Part shown: one piece after another, positions 19,890 to 28,499 of the stretch
How the letters are laid out: each line of letters starts with the position of its first letter
How positions within the stretch are numbered: position 1 is the stretch's first letter
NCBI RefSeq assembly: GCF_000685235.1
Contig: NZ_ARYH01000001.1
Location: forward strand, 1,612,001-1,676,000
Direction: 5' to 3'
DNA from: Hyphomonas adhaerens MHS-3
Lineage (GTDB): Bacteria; Pseudomonadota; Alphaproteobacteria; Caulobacterales; Hyphomonadaceae
Length of the DNA: 64,000 nucleotides
Translations under genes and position numbers: made by a program
Notes under the pieces: generated by a model
Told to the model about the DNA's origin: nothing
Seen by the model: the letters and a program-made list of their open reading frames with translations, nothing else
The model's database searches: none

Positions 19890-20621
19890 GTGCCCCTGAA
19901 ACTGCTGACATGGAACATTCAGGCCGCCATCGGGACGGCCCGTTTTACTGATTATCTCATACGCGCGCACCGGCAGGTTTTCCACACGCCGGCAAAGGCC
20001 AGCACGCTGGACACCATCGCCGAAACGGTGCGCGGCGCAGATCTTGTCTGCCTGCAGGAGGTCGACCTTGGCGGGCGCCGGGCCGGATATCGCTGTCAGG
20101 CAAATGCGATTGCCGAACGCTCGGGCCATGATCATCTGGCGATCCAGGAAAACCGGGTGATCCGCGGCGTTTCGCGCCATGGGAATGCGATCCTCAGCCG
20201 GTTCCCGCTGTCGAATGTGCGCGACCTGAAACTGCCGGGCAGGGTGCCGGGGCGCGGCTGCCTGATTGCAACTGTCGGGGCCGAAACCCCGTTTGACGTG
20301 GCCTGCGTTCATCTCAGCCTTGGGCGGCGGGATCAGGAACTCCAGCTGGATTTCCTCTCCCGTCACCTGCCGGAAAATGGACGGTGGGTCGTCATGGGGG
20401 ACTTCAATTGCAGTCTGCATGCGAGCCCGGCCGAGGCCTTCCTTGAAAAGATGCACGCTCATTTCGACCGGCAGCCGGAGCCGACTTATCCCTCCTGGCG
20501 GCCACTGCGGGACTATGATCACATCCTGACCGGACCCGCCATGAAGCTTGGCCAGTACCGGCCGGGGCCGGAAATCTGTTCCGATCATCTGAATGTGTCT
20601 GCGGAGCTGGACGCGGACTGA
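19890..20621 (+). CDS. Endonuclease/exonuclease/phosphatase (EEP) family hydrolase
   Basis: A 243-aa metal-dependent phosphodiesterase fold. Motifs: LTWNIQ (metal Asn), CLQEVD (metal Glu), HGNAILSRFPL, CVHLSLG, VMGDFNC (catalytic Asp/Asn) and SDHLNV (catalytic Asp-His). There is no signal peptide, so it is cytoplasmic. GTG at 19890 with AGGAAGA upstream is the start. Its substrate may be a phospholipid, nucleic acid or inositol phosphate; divergence from cls hints at membrane-lipid work but does not prove it. Confidence 0.88.
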   Translation: MPLKLLTWNIQAAIGTARFTDYLIRAHRQVFHTPAKASTLDTIAETVRGADLVCLQEVDLGGRRAGYRCQANAIAERSGHDHLAIQENRVIRGVSRHGNAILSRFPLSNVRDLKLPGRVPGRGCLIATVGAETPFDVACVHLSLGRRDQELQLDFLSRHLPENGRWVVMGDFNCSLHASPAEAFLEKMHAHFDRQPEPTYPSWRPLRDYDHILTGPAMKLGQYRPGPEICSDHLNVSAELDAD

Positions 20622-20643
20622 GCCCTGAATCCTGAACAGGGCC

Positions 20644-20811
20644 TCATCCATCATCCGCACCGATATCCCGGAGCAGGTGGGCAGGAAGTTTCGTCTTGAG
20701 GGAACGGGCCGCGATACGCCGGTCCCGTTGCGGTGATTTTTCAGATTTTCCAGTCCGGCCGCTGAGCCGGGAAAGGGCGGCCGCCAGTGGCCGCAGGATG
20801 CGTCGTGTCAT
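20644..20811 (-). CDS. DUF1127-like small protein
   Basis: A 55-aa, very basic ORF: Arg-rich N-terminal half, then KLPAHLLRDIGADDG, resembling the DUF1127 signature (LS.H.LRDIG). Such proteins in alphaproteobacteria bind RNA or act in stress and phosphate regulation; that role is family knowledge, not shown here. The ATG at 20811 has only a weak CAGG upstream, but it lies inside a second ORF (20741-20854) with a strong ribosome site, so translation may be coupled, or a frameshift may join them. It is too short for standard gene callers. Confidence 0.5.
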   Translation of the reverse strand: MTRRILRPLAAALSRLSGRTGKSEKSPQRDRRIAARSLKTKLPAHLLRDIGADDG

Positions 20812-20854
20812 GTGAACCTGTGAGGATGAAGCTGGAGAAGCGGGGGGTGGTCAT
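20741..20854 (-). CDS. 37-aa ORF overlapping the DUF1127-like gene
   Basis: ATG at 20854 follows a near-perfect AAAGGAG with a short spacer, better than any other signal in this gap. The peptide is rich in Ser, Thr, His and Pro and matches no family I know. It overlaps the DUF1127-like frame by 71 bases in another frame. It could be a leader peptide, the true N-terminus of a frameshifted gene, or a small protein of its own. Confidence 0.4.
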   Translation of the reverse strand: MTTPRFSSFILTGSHDTTHPAATGGRPFPAQRPDWKI

Positions 20855-21010
20855 TGCGGATCTCCTTTCATCGTTCAGGGTTCGTAGGACGCACGTTTCG
20901 TGCAGGGTGGCCCACCTATGCCAGCCGGCTGTATCTGGCAAGCCGCCATATTCCTGCCCCGGATTTTGGCCTAAGTGTGTGTTTCTGAAAACACAGTCAG
21001 GGGACGAAAC

Positions 21011-21439
21011 ATGAGAACGGGATTTTTGACAGCAGCAGGCATCGCAGCGGCGCTGATGCTGACAGGCTGCGGCGGCAAGGACGATGTGCAGGGCAAGACG
21101 GGGGAGGACATCACCGCAAAGTCTTCCGCTGGCGATATCGGCGAAGCCTATATCAACGAGATGACGCGCATCGCCGACGCACTGGAAACCGTGGATGACG
21201 AGGCAAGTGCCAAGTCCGCCGCGAAGAAGATCAAGGTGGCTGTCGATGGCTTGAACCAGATGTCGGACAAACTCGACGGAGAGATCTCGGGCGTCAAAGG
21301 CATGCAGATCTTCGGCGGGCGCTATACCGACCTGATCGAAGTGCAGGGGCGCATTGCGACGTCGATGATCCGTATCCAGTCGGACCACCCGGAACTGATG
21401 GACACGCTCAGCGCGGAAATGGACCGGCTGGAGAACTAG
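21011..21439 (+). CDS. Small lipoprotein of unknown function
   Basis: A 142-aa protein with a lipoprotein signal peptide ending in the lipobox LTGC, then a Gly/Lys/Asp linker and a helical domain ([16 protein letters not shown] and similar) without cysteine. AGGGGA precedes the ATG. It probably sits in the inner leaflet of the outer membrane; sorting is not certain. I do not recognise the family. It converges on the LLM gene, overlapping by four bases. Confidence 0.75.
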   Translation: MRTGFLTAAGIAAALMLTGCGGKDDVQGKTGEDITAKSSAGDIGEAYINEMTRIADALETVDDEASAKSAAKKIKVAVDGLNQMSDKLDGEISGVKGMQIFGGRYTDLIEVQGRIATSMIRIQSDHPELMDTLSAEMDRLEN

Positions 21440-22446
21440 CTGGCGGTTGCGCCAGACCGCGCCCCGATCGTCTTCATCGCCTCTGCGGCGATTTCGAAGG
21501 AGCGCAGGCGCGCGGCATGATCTTGGATCTGGCCCGTCAGGATGACTTCATCCGGGCGGTGCCGGTCGATCAGGGCCGACAGGTCTTCGGTGACCTTGGC
21601 GGGCGCACCCGTCGCGGAGACCCGGAGCGCCCGGTCGACCTGCGCGACCATTTCCGGCGGAGCGATGTCCTGGATGTTGTCGACAGGCTTGGGCAGCGGA
21701 CCGGGGCGTCCTGTGCGCAGATTGATGAAGGCTTGCTGCATCGATGTTTTCAGCCGCAAGGCTTCGGCATCGCTGTCGGCGCCGAACACATTGACCGCCA
21801 GCATGAAGCACGGTTTCTCCGTTGCGCCCGGATTGAACCGTGCACGGTAGATTTCAACGGCCTGTTCCAAAGCGTCCGGCGCAAAGTGCGAGGCAAATGC
21901 ATAGGGCAGGCCCAGATGGGCGGCGAGCTGGGCGCCAAACAGGCTGGACCCCAGGATCCAGACCGGCACATGCGTTCCGGCGCCGGGCACGGCGCGCACC
22001 TTCTGGCCAGGCTGGGCAGGCTCGAAGTATCCCATCAGTTCCACCACGTCCTGCGGGAACATGTCTGCGCTCTGCTCGCCGCGGCGCAGTGCCCGCATGG
22101 TGAGCTGATCGGTGCCGGGCGCCCGCCCGAGGCCGAGATCGATCCTGTCGGGATACAGCGTCGCCAGCGTGCCGAACTGTTCGGCGATGACCAGCGGCGC
22201 ATGGTTCGGCAGCATGATGCCGCCCGCGCCAACGCGGATGGTCGAGGTCGCCCCCGCCACATGGCCGATGAGGATGGACGTGGCCGCCGAGGCGATGCCG
22301 GTCATGTTGTGGTGTTCCGCCATCCAGTAGCGGTGATAGCCAAGGGCCTCGGTATGGCGGGCCAGATCCACCGTATTGGCCAGGGCCTGCGCGGGGGTTG
22401 AGCCCGCAGGCACAGGTGAAAGATCGAGAACCGAATACGGGATCAT
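21436..22446 (-). CDS. LLM-class (luciferase-like) flavin oxidoreductase
   Basis: A 336-aa TIM-barrel monooxygenase of the bacterial luciferase family, in the YhbW/MsnO8-like branch. Markers: [10 protein letters not shown] near the N-terminus (flavin-side His pair), [19 protein letters not shown] and DLGLGRAPG. It needs reduced FMN from a partner reductase, not encoded next door. Substrate is unknown. It is divergent from the GST at 22597. Confidence 0.9.
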   Translation of the reverse strand: MIPYSVLDLSPVPAGSTPAQALANTVDLARHTEALGYHRYWMAEHHNMTGIASAATSILIGHVAGATSTIRVGAGGIMLPNHAPLVIAEQFGTLATLYPDRIDLGLGRAPGTDQLTMRALRRGEQSADMFPQDVVELMGYFEPAQPGQKVRAVPGAGTHVPVWILGSSLFGAQLAAHLGLPYAFASHFAPDALEQAVEIYRARFNPGATEKPCFMLAVNVFGADSDAEALRLKTSMQQAFINLRTGRPGPLPKPVDNIQDIAPPEMVAQVDRALRVSATGAPAKVTEDLSALIDRHRPDEVILTGQIQDHAARLRSFEIAAEAMKTIGARSGATAS

Positions 22447-22596
22447 CAGCTTGGCTCCTTTGCCCTGTTGAGGGGCATATGGGGGCGATGTCCCTGTATT
22501 TCAGCACAAATCCCGGCCCTGACCTCGCGTGAACACATCCGACGGGATAGGCGGATCGTACTAGAAGCGTCCCTGCCTTACCGGAAAGACCCTGCC

Positions 22597-23268
22597 ATGA
22601 TCACGCTGCACCATCTGGAAAAGTCGCAATCCATTCGAATCCTCTGGCTGCTGGAGGAGCTGGGCGTGCCGTATGAGGTGAAGCTGTATGACCGGGACCC
22701 GGAAACCCGGCTCGCCCCGGCAGAGTACAAGGCCATTTCGCCGCTCGGCACGGCCCCGGTGATTACTGTCGATGGCACCGCCATGGCGGAGACCAATGCC
22801 ATTGTCGACTATATCTGCGACCTGCACGATGACGGGCGCCTGCGCCCCGCGCCGGGCACGCCGGACCGGGCGCGCTACCTGTTCTGGTTCCATACCTCAC
22901 AGGGCAGTCTTCAACCCTTGTTGACGAACAAATTCGTCATGATGGCGATGACCATGCGCGCGCCGTTCCTGTTCCGCCCGGTTGCGAAAGCGCTGGTCGG
23001 TGGGCTGGACAAGGCCTTCTTCACGCCGCGCCTGACGGCGCTGATGACAGAAATCGAAAAACAGCTCGGCCAGACAAAATGGTTCGCGGGCGAGCAGCTG
23101 ACGGCGGCAGATATCGTAATGGGTTATTCGATGGAACTCGCCGCCCACCGCGCCGGCATGGACGAGGCGAGCTATCCCAATGCGCACCGCTTCCTGAAAC
23201 AGATGCGCGAGATGCCCTCCTACCAGCGTGCGATGGAAAAGGATGGGAAGGGGACAGTGCTTCTCTAG
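22597..23268 (+). CDS. Glutathione S-transferase
   Basis: A 223-aa cytoplasmic GST. The N-terminal thioredoxin-fold half shows SQSIRILWLLEELGVPYE, where a Ser near the N-terminus is the likely thiol activator, and PLGTAPVIT with ETNAIVDYI for glutathione binding. The helical C-terminal half has GEQLTAADIVMGYSMEL with the conserved capping Asp. ATG at 22597 begins the fold; upstream frame is not GST-like. GGAAAG precedes it. It converges on the 23274 gene with five bases between them. Confidence 0.9.
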   Translation: MITLHHLEKSQSIRILWLLEELGVPYEVKLYDRDPETRLAPAEYKAISPLGTAPVITVDGTAMAETNAIVDYICDLHDDGRLRPAPGTPDRARYLFWFHTSQGSLQPLLTNKFVMMAMTMRAPFLFRPVAKALVGGLDKAFFTPRLTALMTEIEKQLGQTKWFAGEQLTAADIVMGYSMELAAHRAGMDEASYPNAHRFLKQMREMPSYQRAMEKDGKGTVLL

Positions 23269-23273
23269 GCGGT

Positions 23274-23771
23274 TCAGAATTCCAGCTTCGCAGAGAGATT
23301 GAGGTCGAAACACCGCTCGCCCCCTGTCTCGCGTGGCTCTCCCAGATCCGGGATCACGGCGCGAGTGGGACTGTAGCTGTAGCGGTTGTAAGGGCCGCTC
23401 GGGGTGCCGGTGGCAAATTCCGCGCAGATCTGGGTCACGACCCCAGCCTGCCGCGTCAGCCGGAAGTCTTCGCCTGAGACCGGATCCTTGCGGATTTCTG
23501 CCTGGGTGCAGGCATCCTGCTGATGCGCCTTGGACGTGACGCGCGCCAGTTCAGTCTCGACGAGGGTCAGGTCTTCGGGAATCTCTCCAAACGCCTGATG
23601 GTAGCAGGCCAGCGCCAGCGCCGTATCGGAGACGGCCTGCTGGCGGGCGCGGTCCTCCCGTTCTTTCCGGGCCTCGCCCGGTCCACCCGTCACTGCGATC
23701 CCCGCCACGCAGGCGGCGATGATGACGGCGACCAGACCGCCTCCGTAGATGGTGTGCTGGCTATATGCCAT
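23274..23771 (-). CDS. Membrane-anchored hypothetical protein
   Basis: A 165-aa protein with one N-terminal membrane helix (GGGLVAVIIAACVAGIAV), then a charged linker and a probable periplasmic domain with five cysteines. No family recognised. ATG 23771 overlaps the DUF5671 gene by 11 bases; an alternative ATG at 23792 would add seven residues. The close overlap suggests joint translation with the upstream membrane protein. Confidence 0.7.
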   Translation of the reverse strand: MAYSQHTIYGGGLVAVIIAACVAGIAVTGGPGEARKEREDRARQQAVSDTALALACYHQAFGEIPEDLTLVETELARVTSKAHQQDACTQAEIRKDPVSGEDFRLTRQAGVVTQICAEFATGTPSGPYNRYSYSPTRAVIPDLGEPRETGGERCFDLNLSAKLEF

Positions 23772-24405
23772 TGGCTTCGTCCCGTTCGGCATGGGTGATG
23801 AAATACCCGAAGATGCTGCCGGCTATGCCCGCAACGACGAGGGATTTCAGCGTGAAGCGCCAGGTCAGCTCGCCATTCAGGAAGCTGTAGACGAGGGAAA
23901 TGGCATCCCCGACCAGCACGATGCCGGCAATGACGAGGCTGATATAGATCAGCCATTTGCGGATGCGTGACCTCTGCAGCGCCGGGTTTTCGTGCCGTGC
24001 CTTCAACAGGATGCGGGCAAGCCACAGGAAAAGCGGCGTGCCGACGACAAGGCCGGAAATTGCGCCGCGGATCTGACGGTCCAGCGCGCTCGCGCGATAG
24101 CTCTCCTTCTCCAGAACGTCCGGGATCACTGTGTCGATCAGCGCAAACAGGAGAGAGCCGAGATTGAAGGCGACCACACCGAGCAGGATGAAAAAGAGCA
24201 GATAGAAGAATGCCTCACGGGCCGAAAGGTACACGGCCGGTTTTGGCACCGCGATGGGGAAGGCGACATCGGAATAGGCCGCAAGCGCGTCGTCGACTTC
24301 CTGCGCCCGCCAGCCCGCATCAACGAGCGCGGTGCGGATGCCGCTCCGATCCTGTCCCTTTTCAAGGGCTTCCTTCACGAATTGGGTCAACGTGCTGTTC
24401 GCCAT
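23761..24405 (-). CDS. DUF5671 domain membrane protein
   Basis: A 214-aa inner-membrane protein. The first 45 residues form a soluble helical segment (IRTALVDAGWRAQEVDDAL). Then come about four hydrophobic helices, starting with AFFYLLFFILLGVVAF and ending with VVAGIAGSIFGYF. The layout matches DUF5671, whose function is unknown. It is the first gene of a two-gene unit with the overlapping 23274 gene. The start ATG at 24405 is preceded by GGGAGGAA. Confidence 0.78.
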   Translation of the reverse strand: MANSTLTQFVKEALEKGQDRSGIRTALVDAGWRAQEVDDALAAYSDVAFPIAVPKPAVYLSAREAFFYLLFFILLGVVAFNLGSLLFALIDTVIPDVLEKESYRASALDRQIRGAISGLVVGTPLFLWLARILLKARHENPALQRSRIRKWLIYISLVIAGIVLVGDAISLVYSFLNGELTWRFTLKSLVVAGIAGSIFGYFITHAERDEANGI

Positions 24406-24535
24406 GGGCGGTTTCCTCCCTGCCTGCTCCGAGGCATGTAATGCACGCGCAGAGATTGAAGCGGCTGCGCGGGCATTGCAAGGAATTCAGGGAGGGAAAG
24501 TGGAGGCTTCTGTTGCCAGGCGCCTCCGGGCCCCG

Positions 24536-24820
24536 CCTAGGGAGCTGAATCCCTAGGAGTTAGATCGGTAATCATCCGACTGCTTACGCAGCCATCAGTT
24601 CACCTTCAGCAAAGTTGTCGTTTGCAACTATGTTGATTTGGGCTTCTGAGGGGGCCCAATCCGGCGAAGGCCTCGTCTTTACACGTCCGTCGATCCTATT
24701 TCGGCCCCGTCAGAAACAGGCCCGGTGAAAGGCCTGAACCTGCTTTTGGTGGAGCCGCCGGGTACCGCCCCCGGGTCCGAGCCGCTTATTACACGCGCGT
24801 TTATCGCCATAGTCCGAAGA
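24536..24820 (-). ncRNA. ssrA: Two-piece (circularly permuted) tmRNA
   Basis: Transfer-messenger RNA, which rescues stalled ribosomes. Reading the minus strand, the acceptor piece comes first and ends in an encoded CCA at 24747, after a T-arm-like segment. A short spacer follows, then the coding piece starting GGGGCCG at 24708. These seven bases pair with CGGCTCC before the CCA end, including the third-position G-U pair that defines alanine identity. The GATCGACGG box follows. The tag frame at 24584-24625 reads ANDNFAEGELMAA. A 7-bp perfect hairpin at 24536-24557 closes the gene. Outer ends are approximate; a TATATT at 24833-24828 is a possible -10 box. Confidence 0.93.
24584..24625 (-). other. 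tmRNA tag reading frame
   Basis: Resume codon GCA followed by codons for Asn-Asp-Asn-Phe-Ala-Glu-Gly-Glu-Leu-Met-Ala-Ala and TAA. With the alanine carried by the tRNA-like domain, the degradation tag becomes A-ANDNFAEGELMAA. The ANDN start is typical of alphaproteobacteria; the last three residues are Met-Ala-Ala rather than the common Leu- or Val-Ala-Ala. Confidence 0.93.
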
Positions 24821-24894
24821 CCCTACCAATATAGGGGCAGAGCGCCGCCGATGAAAGGGGGGCGATGAATGTGGGGCCGATCAGAGTGGGAAGG

Positions 24895-26613
24895 TTATTC
24901 CCGCGCGTCGGCGCTCGCGTCCCGCAATCCCTTGAATTCGGAGGTCGGCTTCAGGTCCGGCCAGGCGGTGGAGTTGGCGAGGTCTTCGGTCATGTCGAGG
25001 AACAGTTCCACATCCTGCGCGGCGCCGCGCAAATCCCAGTCCGGGTCCCAGGCGTCGTTCTGGTTGTGGTACCGGTTGGCAATATAGCCCGCGACCCATT
25101 CGATCCCGGCTTCCCGGCCGCCGTCCACAAGGTCCGGTCCGCCTGCGATTCCCATGATCAGCAGCACCGGCACGCCGCGGCGGGCGAGCGAGAAATGGTC
25201 TGCCCGGTAGAACAGGCCGTTCTCCGGCAAGCCTTCGGGAGACACCGTGCGGCCCTGTTTGGCCGCCGCCGCTGCCATCATCTCTTCCAGCTCGCTCTGG
25301 CCCTCGCCGACCTGGATGACGTCTTTTGCCGGACCCGCCGTTTGCAGGATGTCCAGCGTGAAATTAGCGACGGTTGTTTCCAGCGGATAGATCGGATCCT
25401 GCGCATAGGCTTCCGAGCCGAGCAGGCCGCTCTCTTCACCCGTCCAGGCAGCGAACACGACCGTTCGTTCCGGCGCGGGGCGGGCCTCCATGTTGCGGGC
25501 AATTTCCATGATGCCGGCAAGGCCGAGCGCATCGTCATTTGCACCGGGTCTCACGACGCGGCCCTGCGCATCCGGAATGCCGATACCATACGCATCCCAG
25601 TGCCCGGACAGCATGATGGTTTCATCCGGCCGCTCTGTGCCGGTGATCTTGCCGAGCACATTCTGGCTTTCGACCGTTTCCACAGACAGGCCCAGATCTG
25701 CATTGAAGTGCAGGTCATCCAGGGTGAAGGCTTCGAAGTCCCGCTTGCGGGCGGCAACTTTCAGTTCATCGAGGTCGTATCCGGCCTGAGTCAGCAGCTG
25801 CCGGGCCATGTCTTCATGCAGCCAGCCGCGCAGATCGAGCGCCGGTTTCGCCGGGCCCTTGCTGGCAACGGTGTAATTTTCACCCGGCGAGGAGGCGGCA
25901 ACGTTCCAGCCATAGCCGGCGGGTTTGGTTTCGTGGATGACGAAGGCGGCAACCGCGCCGCGACGGGCGGCCTCCTCATATTTGTAGGCCCAGCGGCCAT
26001 AATAGGTCATCCGGCGGCCACCGAAGACGCCGGCAACCGGGTCATCTTCCTCGACACCGAAATCCGGGTCGTTCACGAGGAAGAGGGCGACCTTTCCGGT
26101 CAGGTCCATATCGCCATAATCGTCCCAGTCCCGTTCCGGCGCGCTGGCGCCAAAGCCCACGAACACGATCGGCACATCCTTCATCGCAATGTCTTCGCGC
26201 GGATTGGGGGAGCTGATGTTGATGTCCAGACCCTGCTTGAGCGGGATCGCGGTCTCGCCCAGGTCGAAACTCAATGTACGAATATCATTCACGACGGAGT
26301 GTTTCAGGGTCACCGGATCGGTCCATTTCCCGTCCCGTCCGCCAGGCTCAAGGCCGAGTTCCTTGAAGCGTTCGATCAGGTAAGCGACGGTCTTTGTCTC
26401 ACCCTCGGTACCTGGCGCACGGCCCATGTATTCGTCGGAGGCGAGCACCTTTACCGTCTCGGACATGTTTTCCGTGTTGATCGGGTTTTCAGTGCTGACC
26501 GGGTTTTCAGCGCTGATCGGGGAGGTGTCTGCCGCGCCGTCTGCGCCGGGGGCTGGTGTGCAGGCCACCAGCAACATGCCTGCACTCACGGATGTCAAAA
26601 TCGCTCTGATCAT
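24895..26613 (-). CDS. M28 family zinc peptidase, lipoprotein
   Basis: A 572-aa exported aminopeptidase-like protein. It starts with a lipoprotein signal (lipobox LVAC), a short linker with near-repeats of TENP, then a PA insert domain (GAVAAFVIHE). The di-zinc catalytic domain follows with SGHWDAYG (His), GANDDALG (Asp), TGEESGLLGSEA (Glu pair) and RADHFSL (last His). All expected ligands are present. The ATG at 26613 begins the signal peptide. It follows HPr by about 55 bases. Likely periplasm-facing peptide trimming; substrates unknown. Confidence 0.9.
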   Translation of the reverse strand: MIRAILTSVSAGMLLVACTPAPGADGAADTSPISAENPVSTENPINTENMSETVKVLASDEYMGRAPGTEGETKTVAYLIERFKELGLEPGGRDGKWTDPVTLKHSVVNDIRTLSFDLGETAIPLKQGLDINISSPNPREDIAMKDVPIVFVGFGASAPERDWDDYGDMDLTGKVALFLVNDPDFGVEEDDPVAGVFGGRRMTYYGRWAYKYEEAARRGAVAAFVIHETKPAGYGWNVAASSPGENYTVASKGPAKPALDLRGWLHEDMARQLLTQAGYDLDELKVAARKRDFEAFTLDDLHFNADLGLSVETVESQNVLGKITGTERPDETIMLSGHWDAYGIGIPDAQGRVVRPGANDDALGLAGIMEIARNMEARPAPERTVVFAAWTGEESGLLGSEAYAQDPIYPLETTVANFTLDILQTAGPAKDVIQVGEGQSELEEMMAAAAAKQGRTVSPEGLPENGLFYRADHFSLARRGVPVLLIMGIAGGPDLVDGGREAGIEWVAGYIANRYHNQNDAWDPDWDLRGAAQDVELFLDMTEDLANSTAWPDLKPTSEFKGLRDASADARE

Positions 26614-26668
26614 TTGCGCTACTCTTGGTTTGTGTGGCCGGGGGCGGCCCATGGGGAAGAATGGGGGA

Positions 26669-26989
26669 TTAGTACAACACGTCGGCTTCGCCGCTTTCGC
26701 CGAAGCCGTCGGCGATCAGGCTGGCGATGGCGGTCACGGCTTCGGCCGCGTCGGGGCCGTTGGCCGCCAGTTCCACTTCGCAGCCCTGCGCGGCGACCAG
26801 CATCAGCAGGTCCATGATCGAGCGGGCGTCGGCTTTCTGGCCTTCATGGCTGACGACGACCGTCGACTGGAACTCGCTGGCCAGCTTTGACAGCTTGGCG
26901 GATGCGCGCGCGTGCAGGCCTTTGCGGTTGACGATGGTCACGCTTTGGCGGGCTTCGGTCACGGCGTTTTGCACGGGGCTCCGGGTCAA
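26669..26989 (-). CDS. ptsH: HPr family phosphocarrier protein
   Basis: A 106-aa phosphocarrier with the active histidine at residue 26 (NRKGLHARASAKL) and the regulatory serine at about 57 (DARSIMDLLML), as in HPrs targeted by HPr kinase. The N-terminus is about ten residues longer than typical. Its ATG overlaps the EIIA stop (ATGA). In alphaproteobacteria this pair usually belongs to a regulatory nitrogen-type PTS rather than sugar import. Confidence 0.92.
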   Translation of the reverse strand: MTRSPVQNAVTEARQSVTIVNRKGLHARASAKLSKLASEFQSTVVVSHEGQKADARSIMDLLMLVAAQGCEVELAANGPDAAEAVTAIASLIADGFGESGEADVLY

Positions 26990-27390
26990 TTGGATTTTGC
27001 GAGGAGTTCGGAGGCGATGTTGATGTAGCGCCGGCCCGCATCCGCAGCGGTCTGGGCTGCTTCGCTGAGCGGGAGTTCGTCGCGCACTTCGGCCAGCTTG
27101 ATCAGCATGGGCAGGTTCACGCCCGAAATCACTTCGATATTGCCGGATCCCATGATCGACATGGCGAGGTTCGAGGGCGTGCCGCCGAACATGTCGGTGA
27201 GGATAATGACCCCCAGGCCAACGTCACAGGCCTTGGCCGTGTCGCGGATCTGCTCGCGCCGGGCCTCGATATCATCTTCGGCCTCGATGGAAATCGACTT
27301 GAATCGCATCTGTTCGCCCACGACATGCTCCGTGGCGGCGACCAGTTCCTTCGAGAGTTTGCCGTGGCTGACGACGACGATGCCGATCAT
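26986..27390 (-). CDS. PTS EIIA component, mannose family (ManX-like)
   Basis: A 134-aa single EIIA-Man domain: phosphorylatable His9 in VVVSHGKLS, then ILTDMFGGTPSNLA, the typical second block. No IIB, IIC or IID partner is nearby, so it likely acts as a signalling protein with HPr. It is coupled to ptsH by a four-base overlap. The usual hprK neighbour is missing; dapB lies upstream on the same strand. Confidence 0.91.
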   Translation of the reverse strand: MIGIVVVSHGKLSKELVAATEHVVGEQMRFKSISIEAEDDIEARREQIRDTAKACDVGLGVIILTDMFGGTPSNLAMSIMGSGNIEVISGVNLPMLIKLAEVRDELPLSEAAQTAADAGRRYINIASELLAKSN

Positions 27391-27482
27391 GCCGCCCCTT
27401 TCAGGTTCGATGACGAATTTGTCATGCTGCCATGGCGAGTATGGCCGTCAACCCGGATTCAGCTGTGCGGTGTGTTGCTTTC

Positions 27483-28319
27483 TCAGGCGCCGTTGCCTGA
27501 AAGCCCCAGCACATCGTCCATGCTGTAAAGGCCGGGCGGCTGTTTCAGGGCCCATTTGGCGGCTTTCAGCGCCCCTTCGGCAAACATGGCCCGGTCGAGC
27601 GATGTGTGGCTGAGCGTGACGATTTCCGTGTCGGATCCGAAGCTGACCGAATGCTCGCCGATCACGCCGCCCATGCGGCGGACAGAGAAGCCGATCTTGC
27701 CGGGTTCGCGGGCGGCATCCGGGCCATCATATGGCCCTGTACGCAGGTCATCCAGCGTGCCGCCACGGCCTTCTGCAGCCGCTTCGCCCAGCATCAGGGC
27801 CGTGCCGGACGGCGCATCCACCTTCTTGTTGTGGTGGGTTTCCAGCACTTCGATATCCCAGTCCGGGCCGAGGCTGGCGGCCGCGCGGCGGATCAGGGTT
27901 TCGAGCATCTTGATGCCCAGCGCAAAGCTGCCGGACTTCACAATGGAGAGGCCCCCGGCAGCCGCTTCCAGCGCCTTTTCTTCGGCGGGCGAAAAGCCTG
28001 TCGTGCCAATGATGGCAACACGTACGGGCGTATGTTTCAGCGCTTCCAGCGCCGCGATCGTGGCGGCGGGGCGGGTGAAATCGAACCAGACATCGGCCTT
28101 GGCCGCTGCGGTGACCGGATCGGACGCAGGCTTCACGCCCAGATTCGGAATGCCGGACAGGTCGCCGATGTCGGTGTCGAGATGCGGCGAGCCGGCAATT
28201 TCCGTCCCGCCGGCAACGGTCAGGCCGTGGCGGTGGGACACGGCAGCCAGCTGGCGGCCCATGCGGCCGGCGACGCCGGCAATGGCAACGGAGAAGGAAT
28301 CGGAAGTCTGGTCGGTCAT
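27483..28319 (-). CDS. dapB: 4-hydroxy-tetrahydrodipicolinate reductase
   Basis: Second committed step toward diaminopimelate and lysine. The 278-aa protein has the NAD(P) fold GVAGRMGRQL, the GTTGF loop, and the catalytic block THHNKKVDAPSGTA with the key His pair and Lys. The ATG at 28319 follows AAGGG; the longer frame to 28475 is not family-like. It is divergent from frmA over 180 bases and 92 bases upstream of the EIIA gene. Confidence 0.95.
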   Translation of the reverse strand: MTDQTSDSFSVAIAGVAGRMGRQLAAVSHRHGLTVAGGTEIAGSPHLDTDIGDLSGIPNLGVKPASDPVTAAAKADVWFDFTRPAATIAALEALKHTPVRVAIIGTTGFSPAEEKALEAAAGGLSIVKSGSFALGIKMLETLIRRAAASLGPDWDIEVLETHHNKKVDAPSGTALMLGEAAAEGRGGTLDDLRTGPYDGPDAAREPGKIGFSVRRMGGVIGEHSVSFGSDTEIVTLSHTSLDRAMFAEGALKAAKWALKQPPGLYSMDDVLGLSGNGA

Positions 28320-28452
28320 GGCGCCCTTATAACCGGGTTTCGGCACAGGGAAACGGCTATGCGTAATTGACGGGAGTCCACCCTTGCGCCGGGGGGACGA
28401 AACTGAAATGTTCCGCGCTCCAGATTCCCCGGTTCCACGATCACAAACACCC

Positions 28453-28485
28453 TCTATGGACCGTCTATAGACCATCTATACCCCC
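28453..28485. promoter_or_regulatory. Three contiguous 11-base repeats before frmA
   Basis: TCTATGGACCG, TCTATAGACCA and TCTATACCCCC follow each other without gap, directly before the frmA ribosome site (AGGAG). A perfect 10-base palindrome GTCTATAGAC sits at the first junction. TATACCCCC resembles half-sites bound by the FrmR/CsoR family, but no such regulator gene is in the window. An operator is an inference; near one-turn helical spacing fits cooperative binding. Confidence 0.45.
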
Positions 28486-28499
28486 AGGAGCTTCCCGCC

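Noticed and set aside
20622-20642. Terminator after the EEP gene
   Set aside because: The 6-bp stem GCCCTG/CAGGGC has a 9-base loop and no T-run, so it is too weak to annotate.
24865-26817. 650-codon open frame on the plus strand
   Set aside because: It is antisense to the M28 peptidase and HPr, has no family motifs and no ribosome site; high-GC antisense frames stay open by codon bias.
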